A stretch of DNA of 11,311 nucleotides, taken from contig JACOVK010000041.1 of NCBI GenBank assembly GCA_016177305.1, positions 1-11,311 of the forward strand, read 5' to 3'. Source of the DNA: Parcubacteria group bacterium. Lineage in GTDB: Bacteria > Patescibacteriota > Patescibacteriia > UBA2169. Position 1 is the stretch's first letter. Each line of letters opens with the position of its first letter. The position numbers were made by a program, and so were the translations under genes. The notes beneath the pieces are model-generated. The model made no database searches. It was not told the DNA's origin and was given only the letters and a program-made list of their open reading frames with translations. Of this stretch, positions 1 to 6,203 are shown in pieces.

Positions 1-1947
1 AGCGCGCACGACTCGCTCAAGCGCGAGCTCGCGGAATTGGAACGTCAATTTCCGGAGTTAGTCACCAAGGACTCTCCGACACAGCGCGTGGGCGGCGAAC
101 CATTGCCGGAATTCAAAAAAGTGCGCCACGATGTCCGCATGCTTTCGTTGAATGACGCGTTTTCTCTCCAGGAGATTGGGGAGTGGGTAGCGCGCCTTGA
201 CCGCCACATGGGGCATGCCGTCAAGCGCGAGTTTTTCGCGGAAGTCAAAGCAGATGGTTTGGCCGTGAGTTTGATTTATCAAGACGGCTTGTTTGTCCAG
301 GGCGCCACGCGCGGCGATGGCGCGGTGGGGGAGGATGTGACCGAGAATCTCAAGACCATTGACGCGATTCCGCTTAGCCTTGAGGCGCACGGCGTCAAAC
401 CGTTTCCCGGCGGGTCATTGCAGCGCGCCACTGATGCAGTCAAACAGGCGCAAAAGGGCCATGTTGAAATCCGCGGGGAAGTGTACTTAAAAAAGAAAGA
501 TTTTGAAGCGTTAAACCGCCGCCAGAAAAAGGATGATGCGAAACGGTTCGCCAATCCGCGCAACGTTGCGGCCGGCTCCATTAGGCAGCTTGACCCGCGC
601 GTAGCGGCTTCCCGCAAGCTCTCATTCCTTGCGTGGGACGTGATAACCGGTCTGGGCCAGGAAACGCACGCCGAGGCGCACGCAATCGCGGAAGCTCTTG
701 GTTTTCCGACAGCGCGGGTCAATGAGTACTGCAGTTCGCTGGAAGCTCTGGAATCCTACTATACGGGCATTGAGAAGAAGCGCGGAAAGCTGGATTTTAA
801 CATAGACGGCATTGTGGTTGTGCTGAACGACCTCATGGCTTACAAAAAACTCGGGGTTGTCGGCAAGGCTCCGCGGGGCGCGGTTGCATGGAAATTCAGC
901 GCAGAGCAGGCAACCACGCGGGTACGCGATATTATCGTACAGGTCGGCAGAACCGGCGCCTTGACTCCTGTCGCAGTTTTGGAACCAGTCCACGTCGCGG
1001 GCACCACGGTTTCGCGCGCCACCTTGCACAATGAGGACGAGATTGAGCGTTTGGGAATCAGAGTCGGGGACACGGTCATTATCCAGAAAGCAGGGGATAT
1101 TATCCCTGATGTGGTCCAGGTGCTTGCACGCTTGCGCACCGGAAAAGAGAAAGCGTTCCGCATGCCCGCGCAGTGCCCGGTGTGCGGGCGCAAAGCCAAG
1201 CGCGCCCCGGGCGAAGCGGCGCACTATTGCACCAATCGCGCCTGCCCGGCCAGGCACCGCGAGAATCTCTACCACTTTGTTTCCAAAAAAGCGTTTAACA
1301 TAGATGGTTTGGGCCCGAAGATCCTTGACCAGCTGCTTGACGCGGGCTTAATCCGGGATGGCGCTGACATTTTTACGCTCCAACAAGAAGAGCTTCAGGA
1401 ACTGGAACGCTTTGACGTAACATCCGCAGAGAACCTCATCAAAGCGATTGACGCATCACGAGAAGTTGATCTGGGGCGGTTCATCTATGCCTTGGGCATC
1501 CGCCATGTGGGCGAGGAGACCGCGCAGGCTCTGGCGCTGCACTTCGGGGCGCTTGGCGCGGTCATGGCTGCGTCCGAAGAGACATTACGCGCGGTGCCGG
1601 ACGTGGGCGGAGTGGTTGCCGCATCAGTTGCCGAATACTTCAGCGACCAATCCCATCGCGCGCTCATTGGGCGCATCATCAAAAACGGCGTTGCGGTCAA
1701 AGGCGTCAAGTTGGTGTCAAAGAAACTTCAAGGCAAGACGTTTGTGCTCACCGGCACGCTTGACTCGCTGACCCGCGACGAGGCAAAACAAAAAATCCGC
1801 CTCTTGGGCGGAGATGTCTCGTCATCAGTGAGCCGCGAAACCGATTACGTGGTGGCGGGCGAATCTGCCGGCTCAAAATTGGATAAAGCCGAAAAGCTCG
1901 GCATTAAAACCGTTGGCGAAGATGAGTTTTTGAGGATGATCCAGTAG
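1..1947 (+). CDS. ligA: NAD+-dependent DNA ligase LigA (N-terminus cut by window edge)
   Basis: Seals nicks in duplex DNA during replication and repair, using NAD+ as adenylate donor. The frame is open from base 1, so the gene starts upstream. The TTG at 37 lies inside the family's conserved N-terminal region and is not the start; by comparison with E. coli LigA about 30-35 residues are missing. Seen in order: end of domain Ia (NMN-binding), adenylation domain with the KxDG motif (KADG, catalytic Lys codon 247-249), OB-fold, a four-Cys zinc finger (Cys codons at 1174, 1183, 1228, 1243), helix-hairpin-helix repeats, and a C-terminal BRCT domain from about 1720 (GKTFVLTGTL...) to the TAG stop. 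Oddities: about 20 extra residues (around bases 385-460) between the TRGDG segment and the RGEVYL motif, and His where E. coli has Tyr35 in the NMN-binding motif (codon 7-9). The rest looks intact. Family assignment is certain. Confidence 0.97.
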   Translation, partial: SAHDSLKRELAELERQFPELVTKDSPTQRVGGEPLPEFKKVRHDVRMLSLNDAFSLQEIGEWVARLDRHMGHAVKREFFAEVKADGLAVSLIYQDGLFVQGATRGDGAVGEDVTENLKTIDAIPLSLEAHGVKPFPGGSLQRATDAVKQAQKGHVEIRGEVYLKKKDFEALNRRQKKDDAKRFANPRNVAAGSIRQLDPRVAASRKLSFLAWDVITGLGQETHAEAHAIAEALGFPTARVNEYCSSLEALESYYTGIEKKRGKLDFNIDGIVVVLNDLMAYKKLGVVGKAPRGAVAWKFSAEQATTRVRDIIVQVGRTGALTPVAVLEPVHVAGTTVSRATLHNEDEIERLGIRVGDTVIIQKAGDIIPDVVQVLARLRTGKEKAFRMPAQCPVCGRKAKRAPGEAAHYCTNRACPARHRENLYHFVSKKAFNIDGLGPKILDQLLDAGLIRDGADIFTLQQEELQELERFDVTSAENLIKAIDASREVDLGRFIYALGIRHVGEETAQALALHFGALGAVMAASEETLRAVPDVGGVVAASVAEYFSDQSHRALIGRIIKNGVAVKGVKLVSKKLQGKTFVLTGTLDSLTRDEAKQKIRLLGGDVSSSVSRETDYVVAGESAGSKLDKAEKLGIKTVGEDEFLRMIQ

Positions 1948-1955
1948 CCCTGTCT

Positions 1956-1980
1956 ACCCTTTGATGTATGGGTGTTTTTT
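1956..1980 (+). terminator. possible weak intrinsic terminator after ligA
   Basis: A short stem ACCC (1956-1959) / GGGT (1970-1973) with a 10-base loop is followed almost at once by six T (1975-1980). The stem is only four base pairs, so strength is doubtful. It overlaps the promoter called at 1961-1988: the -35 lies in the loop and the T-tract is in the spacer. It may be chance. Confidence 0.22.
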
Positions 1981-1988
1981 GGTATACT
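1961..1988 (+). promoter_or_regulatory. sigma70-type promoter for the gatC operon
   Basis: TTGATG (1961-1966, four of six matches to TTGACA), a 16-base spacer, and TATACT (1983-1988, five of six matches to TATAAT). The TGG at 1980-1982 adds the extended -10 TGn motif. It sits in one of only two non-coding gaps in the window, just upstream of ten tightly packed genes. The predicted transcription start is near 1993-1996, only about 4-8 bases before the gatC ATG at 2000, so the mRNA leader would be extremely short. Confidence 0.6.
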
Positions 1989-1991
1989 TTA

Positions 1992-1997
1992 GAGGTG
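1992..1997 (+). promoter_or_regulatory. ribosome binding site of gatC
   Basis: GAGGTG ends two bases before the ATG at 2000, with the GAGG core four bases away. It decides the gatC start against the in-frame TTG at 1961 and ATG at 1964. It is one of only two clear Shine-Dalgarno sequences in the window. The promoter would place the transcript 5' end inside or just before it, so it may be only partly transcribed. Confidence 0.5.
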
Positions 1998-1999
1998 GT

Positions 2000-2296
2000 A
2001 TGGCAGAAAAAATATCCAATAGTGAGGTGCAAAAGATAGCCCAGCTGGCCCGGCTTGAGCTTACCGATGCCGAGGTTGACCAGTACGCGAAAGAACTTTC
2101 CGCGATTTTGGGGTACATCGGGCAGCTTTCGGAAGTTGATACCAAGAACACAGCCATCACGTCCCAGGTGACTGGTTTGTCCAATGTCATGCGCGAGGAT
2201 ACGGTTGATGCGTGTGATAACCCGGAAGAGCTCGTCGCACTCGCGCCGGAGCACAAGGATGGACTGATAAAGGTGAAAGCAGTGTTTGATGCATAG
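2000..2296 (+). CDS. gatC: Asp-tRNA(Asn)/Glu-tRNA(Gln) amidotransferase subunit C (GatC)
   Basis: Small subunit of the GatCAB complex, which converts misacylated Glu-tRNA(Gln) and/or Asp-tRNA(Asn) to the correct aminoacyl-tRNA in the cytoplasm. GatC wraps around GatA and helps hold GatA and GatB together. The 98-residue product has the family's normal length and its typical N-terminal helix, with the hydrophobic signature KIAQLARLELTD followed by a helix ending ILGYIGQLSEVDT. The start at 2000 is chosen because GAGGTG precedes it and the protein then begins as the family does; a start at 1961 would add 13 residues encoded across the promoter. gatA follows after one base. gatB is not in this window. 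Confidence 0.93.
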   Translation: MAEKISNSEVQKIAQLARLELTDAEVDQYAKELSAILGYIGQLSEVDTKNTAITSQVTGLSNVMREDTVDACDNPEELVALAPEHKDGLIKVKAVFDA

Positions 2297-2297
2297 T

Positions 2298-3761
2298 ATG
2301 CGCATTGATATTCAAGAACTTTCCATTGCCTCGGCAAAACACGCGCTCGCGAATCAAGAATTTTCTTGCGTTGATTTGGTGAGTGCGTGTTTTGATAGGA
2401 TCCGAAAGCACGACAAAGACGTGCACGCATTTTTGTCGTTGAACGAGGAACAGGCCTTGGAGCAGGCAGAAGCAGTTGACAGGAAGATTAAGAACAAAGA
2501 GCCTCTGGGTGCGCTCGCAGGAATTCCCGTGGCGGTTAAGGACGTGATTGCGACCAAAGGCATTCCCACGACTGCCGCATCAAAAATTTTAGAGCGCTAT
2601 GTTCCTCCGTATGACGCCACGGTCGTGGAAAGGCTCAAAGAAGCCGGAGCCATCATCATGGGCAAGGTGAACTGCGATGAGTTTGCGCACGGCGCGTCAA
2701 CCGAGAATTCGGCGTTCGGGCCGAGCCGTAACCCGTGGGACCTTTCTCGCTCACCAGGTGGGTCATCCGGCGGCTCCAGTGCCGCGCTTGCCGCGGGTTT
2801 TTGCTTGGCGGCTCTGGGCACGGATACGGGCGGCTCAACGCGCCAGCCCGCTGGGTGGTGCAACCTGTACGGCTTGCGCCCTACCTACGGCAGGATTTCG
2901 CGGTATGGATTGTTTTCCATGACCTCATCAACTGACACTCCCGGGATTTTTGCAAAAACGACAGAAGATACGGCGCTCTTGTTATTGGTTTTAGCTGGCC
3001 ATGACCTGCTTGACGCGACTAGCCTGCCTTCGGAGGTTCCCGACTACCGGTCAAAACTGAATGAGCCCTTGAAAGGCATTGCCATTGGTTTGCCTAAAGA
3101 GTTTTTTGAGGATGTGTCTGACCCAAAATCCGCGGAGGTGGTGAGCCAGGCTATTGGCCAATTTGAAAAACTAGGCGCTGAAATCAAGCACGTTTCACTG
3201 CCGCACACCAAGTATGGCGTTGCAGCGTACTATATCATCACTCCTTCGGAGGTAAGTTCAAATTTAGGGAGGTTTGACGGGATTAGGTACGGCCATAGGT
3301 CAGATACGGCAAATACTCTGATGGAGGTGTACGCTAAGACGCGGGGAGAGAATTTTGGGCCCGAAGCAAAGCGCAGAATCATGCTCGGCACGTACGCGCT
3401 TTCCAGTGGGTACTACGACGCGTACTACCAGAAAGCCCAAAAGGTGCGCACCATAATTGCAGATGAAGTCAAGAAGGTTCTCAATGAAGTTGACCTCATC
3501 TTAACCCCGGTTTCTCCACATCCGGCCATCAAGCTGGGAGAGAAAGCAGATGACCCGCTTGCGATGTACTTGGAAGACATCTACATGTCAACCGCGGCGC
3601 TCGCCGGCATTCCAGGGATTTCCATTCCTGCCGGATTTGTCGGCGGGCTTCCGGTGGGGGTGCAGTTGATGGCAAAGCAATTGGATGAAGCAACGCTCTT
3701 GCGGGCAGCGCACCAGTACGAAAAAGCAACTGGCTGGACTATGCAACATGCAAAACTTTAA
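2298..3761 (+). CDS. gatA: Asp-tRNA(Asn)/Glu-tRNA(Gln) amidotransferase subunit A (GatA)
   Basis: Glutaminase subunit of GatCAB. It frees ammonia from glutamine, which is channelled to GatB for transamidation of Glu-tRNA(Gln) or Asp-tRNA(Asn). The 487-residue protein has the amidase-signature fold, with the Lys-cisSer-Ser triad visible as Lys81 (VAVKD), Ser156 (PGGSSGG) and Ser180 (DTGGS). Spacings of 75 and 24 residues match those of S. aureus GatA Lys79/Ser154/Ser178. Glutamine-pocket segments FDGIRYG, RRIMLGTYALSSGYYDAYY and DDPLAMY are present. The family's usual SSLDQ segment reads SSTDT here. Start: ATG 2298 lies one base after the gatC TAG, a spacing repeated across this window; ATG 2289 would overlap gatC by eight bases and is possible. 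No Shine-Dalgarno is seen, so coupling to gatC is likely. Its 3' end overlaps the next gene by 14 bases. Confidence 0.96.
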   Translation: MRIDIQELSIASAKHALANQEFSCVDLVSACFDRIRKHDKDVHAFLSLNEEQALEQAEAVDRKIKNKEPLGALAGIPVAVKDVIATKGIPTTAASKILERYVPPYDATVVERLKEAGAIIMGKVNCDEFAHGASTENSAFGPSRNPWDLSRSPGGSSGGSSAALAAGFCLAALGTDTGGSTRQPAGWCNLYGLRPTYGRISRYGLFSMTSSTDTPGIFAKTTEDTALLLLVLAGHDLLDATSLPSEVPDYRSKLNEPLKGIAIGLPKEFFEDVSDPKSAEVVSQAIGQFEKLGAEIKHVSLPHTKYGVAAYYIITPSEVSSNLGRFDGIRYGHRSDTANTLMEVYAKTRGENFGPEAKRRIMLGTYALSSGYYDAYYQKAQKVRTIIADEVKKVLNEVDLILTPVSPHPAIKLGEKADDPLAMYLEDIYMSTAALAGIPGISIPAGFVGGLPVGVQLMAKQLDEATLLRAAHQYEKATGWTMQHAKL

Positions 3762-4473
3762 CGCGGAAGAAAAACCAAAACACACATTCCGGAATATGGC
3801 GCTCGCCGTGCTTGCCGCAGGAGTAGTGCTGTATTTGATTTTCTTTATCATTCGGGTGCTCTCAATCCGAAGCCAGATTTTGTCCGGAGAATACAATTTT
3901 GACGAGTACGGCGCTCAAATCTCCGGCACCGGGGGAGCGAACTACGACCAATCAGGCACCTATGATGTGGTAACTTCGGATGACCCCTCGCTCGGGCCTG
4001 CGAGCGCTGCAGTCACCATCGTTGAATTCGGGGACTTTGAGTGCCCATTCTGCAGGCAGTCGTTCCCCATCATCCGGACGCTCACGCAGGAGTTCAAAGA
4101 CGATGTGCGTCTTGTGTATCGCGATTTTCCGCTTGAAACCATTCATCCGAAAGCGCGCTTTGCGGCACTTGCGGGGTACTGCGCCGAGGAGCAAGGCCTG
4201 TTTTGGCCCTTGCACGACAAGCTGTTTCAGAACCAGGAAGACCTTTCCCAAACCGCAATCTTGGGGTACGCGAACCAAATTGGCATTGATTCGCGCATGT
4301 TTGCTTCCTGCCTTGGCTCTCAAGCCGCCCAAGATGAGGTCAGCGCGGACGCGGCAGCGGGAGAAGCCGCAGGAGTGCTCGGGACTCCAACTTGGTTCAT
4401 TAACGGCATACGCGTTGCAGGCGTGATTCCGGAAGATATTTTTAGGCAGATTATCATTGAGCTCGCCAAATAG
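3748..4473 (+). CDS. membrane-anchored DsbA-like thiol:disulfide oxidoreductase
   Basis: Predicted thioredoxin-fold protein that forms or exchanges disulfides outside the cytoplasmic membrane. The 241 residues comprise a short charged N-terminus, one hydrophobic segment at about residues 17-39 (signal anchor, no cleavage motif obvious), a linker, then a DsbA/thioredoxin_4-type domain from about residue 80. The active site is Cys99-Pro-Phe-Cys102 (FECPFC), and the cis-Pro loop is GTPTWF at about 212-217, followed by NGIRVAG. Two further cysteines (145 and 188) match a pair often found in this family. ATG 3748 overlaps the gatA end by 14 bases; ATG 3796 would begin at the membrane segment and is an alternative. 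No Shine-Dalgarno is seen. No DsbB or VKOR partner is in this window. The fold is certain; whether it works as oxidase or isomerase is not shown. Confidence 0.88.
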   Translation: MQNFNAEEKPKHTFRNMALAVLAAGVVLYLIFFIIRVLSIRSQILSGEYNFDEYGAQISGTGGANYDQSGTYDVVTSDDPSLGPASAAVTIVEFGDFECPFCRQSFPIIRTLTQEFKDDVRLVYRDFPLETIHPKARFAALAGYCAEEQGLFWPLHDKLFQNQEDLSQTAILGYANQIGIDSRMFASCLGSQAAQDEVSADAAAGEAAGVLGTPTWFINGIRVAGVIPEDIFRQIIIELAK

Positions 4474-4474
4474 C

Positions 4475-5404
4475 ATGAAAAAATACGCGCCGTACCTCAT
4501 CATCTTTGCCGCGCTCCTGTGGAGCCTTGACGGGCTCTTGCGCCGCAATCTCTACAGCCTGCCGCCGGCGACCATTGTCCTGCTGGAGCACTTGTTGGGG
4601 CTTGCGGTTCTGGCGCCGCTCCTCATCAAAGAATTCAAGCGCTGGCGCGGCCTGTCGTCACGAACCTGGTACTCGGTTGTTGCCATCGCGTTCTTGAGCG
4701 GAACCATCGGCACCATCGCGTACACCGCGGCCCTGGGAAAGGTGAGCTACATCTCATTCTCCGTGGTCGTGCTGCTGCAGCAGCTGCAGCCCGTTTTTGC
4801 GATAACGCTCGCGGGATTGCTGCTGAAAGAGCCCCTGACCAAGCGGTTCATGGGTTTGGCGGTTCTCGCGTTCATTGCCGCATACTTTGTTTCGTTTCCG
4901 GAATTGCGCCCCAATCTTGCCACGGGTACTGGCACCATGCTCGCGGCGCTGCTCGCGGTTTGCGCCGCGCTCTCGTGGGGCGCAGGCACGGTGCTTGGGC
5001 GCTACGCGCTCTCGCGCCTTTCGTTCGTGTCTTTATCAGGATTGCGTTTTGCCCTGACCAGCGTGTTCGCGTTCCTGTTTCTGTACTCAACTGGCGATGT
5101 GCGGACCTTGGGCCAGCTTTCCGGAATCCAGTGGTGGTACGTGCTGGCAATCGTGTTCTCAACCGGGCTGGTGGCTTTGCTCATCTACTACCAAGGCCTT
5201 TCGCACGTTCCCGCGAGGATGTCCACCATCCTTGAGCTCGCGTGGCCCGTGTCCGCGGTGTTTGTTGATATGATTTTTTTCAAAAACACTCTTTCAGCCA
5301 CGCAATGGATTGGCGCGCTGGCGCTCATTCTTGTTATACTAACCATATCGCGGGATGCGCGCTCCCTTGAACCAATCACCGAACCCGCGGGCCCGGAATC
5401 ATGA
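4475..5404 (+). CDS. EamA/DMT-family membrane transporter (possible riboflavin importer)
   Basis: Integral membrane permease of the drug/metabolite transporter superfamily. The 309 residues form about ten hydrophobic segments in two EamA repeats: an N-terminal half ending near the segment EPLTKRFMGLAVLAFIAAYF, and a C-terminal half beginning near MLAALLAVCAALSWGAGTVL, with the characteristic late motif STILELAWPVSAVFVDMIFF. Substrate cannot be read from the sequence. Context is suggestive: its TGA stop overlaps the ATG of a stand-alone riboflavin kinase (ATGA at 5401-5404). The RibN riboflavin importers known from some proteobacteria are EamA/DMT proteins, so riboflavin uptake is a reasonable hypothesis. 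Start ATG 4475 comes one base after the upstream TAG, without a Shine-Dalgarno. Family assignment is secure; substrate is inference. Confidence 0.9.
   Translation: MKKYAPYLIIFAALLWSLDGLLRRNLYSLPPATIVLLEHLLGLAVLAPLLIKEFKRWRGLSSRTWYSVVAIAFLSGTIGTIAYTAALGKVSYISFSVVVLLQQLQPVFAITLAGLLLKEPLTKRFMGLAVLAFIAAYFVSFPELRPNLATGTGTMLAALLAVCAALSWGAGTVLGRYALSRLSFVSLSGLRFALTSVFAFLFLYSTGDVRTLGQLSGIQWWYVLAIVFSTGLVALLIYYQGLSHVPARMSTILELAWPVSAVFVDMIFFKNTLSATQWIGALALILVILTISRDARSLEPITEPAGPES
5332..5340 (+). promoter_or_regulatory. possible internal extended -10 promoter upstream of the riboflavin kinase
   Basis: TGTTATACT matches an extended -10 element and resembles the gatC one (TGGTATACT at 1980-1988). It lies inside the 3' end of the transporter gene, about 60 bases before the kinase ATG. 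No convincing -35 is present: TTGGCG at 5310 is 19 bases away. It may simply be coding sequence. Confidence 0.2.
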
Positions 5405-5781
5405 CGTTTGCGGGCACGATTGTTCACGGGTCAAAGCACGGCCGCACCATTGGGTACCCGACCCTCAACCTTGCGGTTACCGATGCAGTCAAGGCTGCGC
5501 TTGCGAAGTACGGGGTATACGCGGTAGCCGCAACGCTCGGTGGAAGGGAATACGCAGGAGCGCTGTTTTGGGGGATACGTTCGCTGTTCGCGGAGACCGA
5601 ACCGGTCTGCGAGATCTCGCTCCTGGATTTCGGCGGGGATGCGTACGGGGAGGAGGTGGTTGTTGCGGTGCTCGCGTACATCAGGCCCGCGGTTGCGGTT
5701 ACGGACAAGGGCCAGCTCAAGCAACTTATAAAAAAAGATATACAAGACACACAAAAAACATATGATCTATCTCGGAGCTGA
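5401..5781 (+). CDS. ribF: stand-alone riboflavin kinase (flavokinase domain of RibF)
   Basis: Predicted to phosphorylate riboflavin to FMN with ATP. The 126 residues cover only the C-terminal flavokinase module of bifunctional RibF; the FAD synthetase (nucleotidyltransferase) half is absent, so FMN but not FAD is expected from this protein alone. Visible: FAGTIVHGSKHGRTIGYPTLNL (a GxPTxNL-type motif with Pro20, Thr21 and Asn23, the metal/ATP site), KYGVYAV, and CEISLLDFGGDAYGEE, in which Glu71 sits at the usual catalytic-base position, followed by LAYIRP. The usual VANIGxRPTF segment is degenerate here (ALFWGIRSLF). ATG 5401 overlaps the transporter stop as ATGA, implying translational coupling. 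The last 20 bases overlap rpiB, and the tail beyond about residue 112 is non-conserved. No upstream ORF for a missing N-domain exists: that space is the transporter. Confidence 0.85.
   Translation: MTFAGTIVHGSKHGRTIGYPTLNLAVTDAVKAALAKYGVYAVAATLGGREYAGALFWGIRSLFAETEPVCEISLLDFGGDAYGEEVVVAVLAYIRPAVAVTDKGQLKQLIKKDIQDTQKTYDLSRS
5727..5744 (+). promoter_or_regulatory. AT-rich patch with possible -10 elements before rpiB
   Basis: TATAAA (5727-5732) and TATACA (5739-5744) fall in an A-rich stretch (about 5726-5764) that stands out from the GC-rich surroundings, 18-35 bases before the rpiB ATG at 5762. No recognisable -35 is at correct spacing. It may be an internal promoter for the pentose-phosphate genes, or simply an unstructured A-rich initiation region. 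Confidence 0.2.
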
Positions 5782-6202
5782 CCACGCGGGCTTTTCGCTC
5801 AAGGAAAAAATAAAAGCGCACCTGGAAAAGGCGCGCGTCCGATACGCGGATCTCGGGGCGTTTGCGTATGACAACGATGATGACTACCCGGAGTACGCGG
5901 TTTTGGTTGCGAAGAAAGTCGCCAAAGACCCCAAGGCTCGGGGGATTTTGGTGTGCGGAACCGGAAACGGCATGGCAATTGCGGCCAACAAAACAAAAGG
6001 TGTGCGCGCCGCGGTTGCCTGGGACTCGTACAGCGCGAAAAAAGCGGTCCAGGACGATGCCGCCAACATTCTCGCGCTTCCGGCACGGGACATTACGGAG
6101 CAGTCGGCGCTTGCCGTGGTTACGGCCTACTTGTCCGAAAAGCCTTCAGCCGCGGCGCGCCATACGCGGCGGGTGCATAAAATCAGGAAATTGGAACGGT
6201 AG
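5762..6202 (+). CDS. rpiB: ribose-5-phosphate isomerase B (RpiB/LacAB family), divergent active site
   Basis: Predicted to interconvert ribose 5-phosphate and ribulose 5-phosphate in the non-oxidative pentose-phosphate pathway. The 146-residue protein has normal family length: ADHAGFSLK at the N-terminus (Asp-His sugar site), DDYPEYA (Tyr of the substrate pocket), CGTGNGMAIAANK (catalytic-base Cys and phosphate-binding Gly loop) and ARHTRRV (phosphate Arg) near the C-terminus. Odd: where E. coli RpiB has the ring-opening His99 and adjacent Asn100 (RQHND), this protein reads VQDDA with Asp98-Asp99. The isomerase call is strong by fold, but substrate or mechanism may differ. ATG 5762 overlaps the riboflavin kinase end by 20 bases. 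There is no Shine-Dalgarno; the leader is A-rich. It is followed after one base by the Rpe-like gene. Confidence 0.88.
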   Translation: MIYLGADHAGFSLKEKIKAHLEKARVRYADLGAFAYDNDDDYPEYAVLVAKKVAKDPKARGILVCGTGNGMAIAANKTKGVRAAVAWDSYSAKKAVQDDAANILALPARDITEQSALAVVTAYLSEKPSAAARHTRRVHKIRKLER

Positions 6203-6203
6203 T

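Noticed and set aside
622..1275. A 217-codon open frame on the - strand under ligA
   Set aside because: Antisense of the well-conserved OB-fold and zinc-finger region of LigA; the translation is Arg/Cys-rich with no recognisable domain.
3952..4548. A 198-codon open frame on the - strand under the DsbA-like gene
   Set aside because: Complement of the thioredoxin-fold domain; no motif and no start context.
4771..4784. GCTGCTGCAGCAGC palindrome in the transporter gene
   Set aside because: Explained by the encoded Leu-Leu-Gln-Gln-Leu-Gln run with CTG/CAG codons; too short and loopless to be a hairpin of note.
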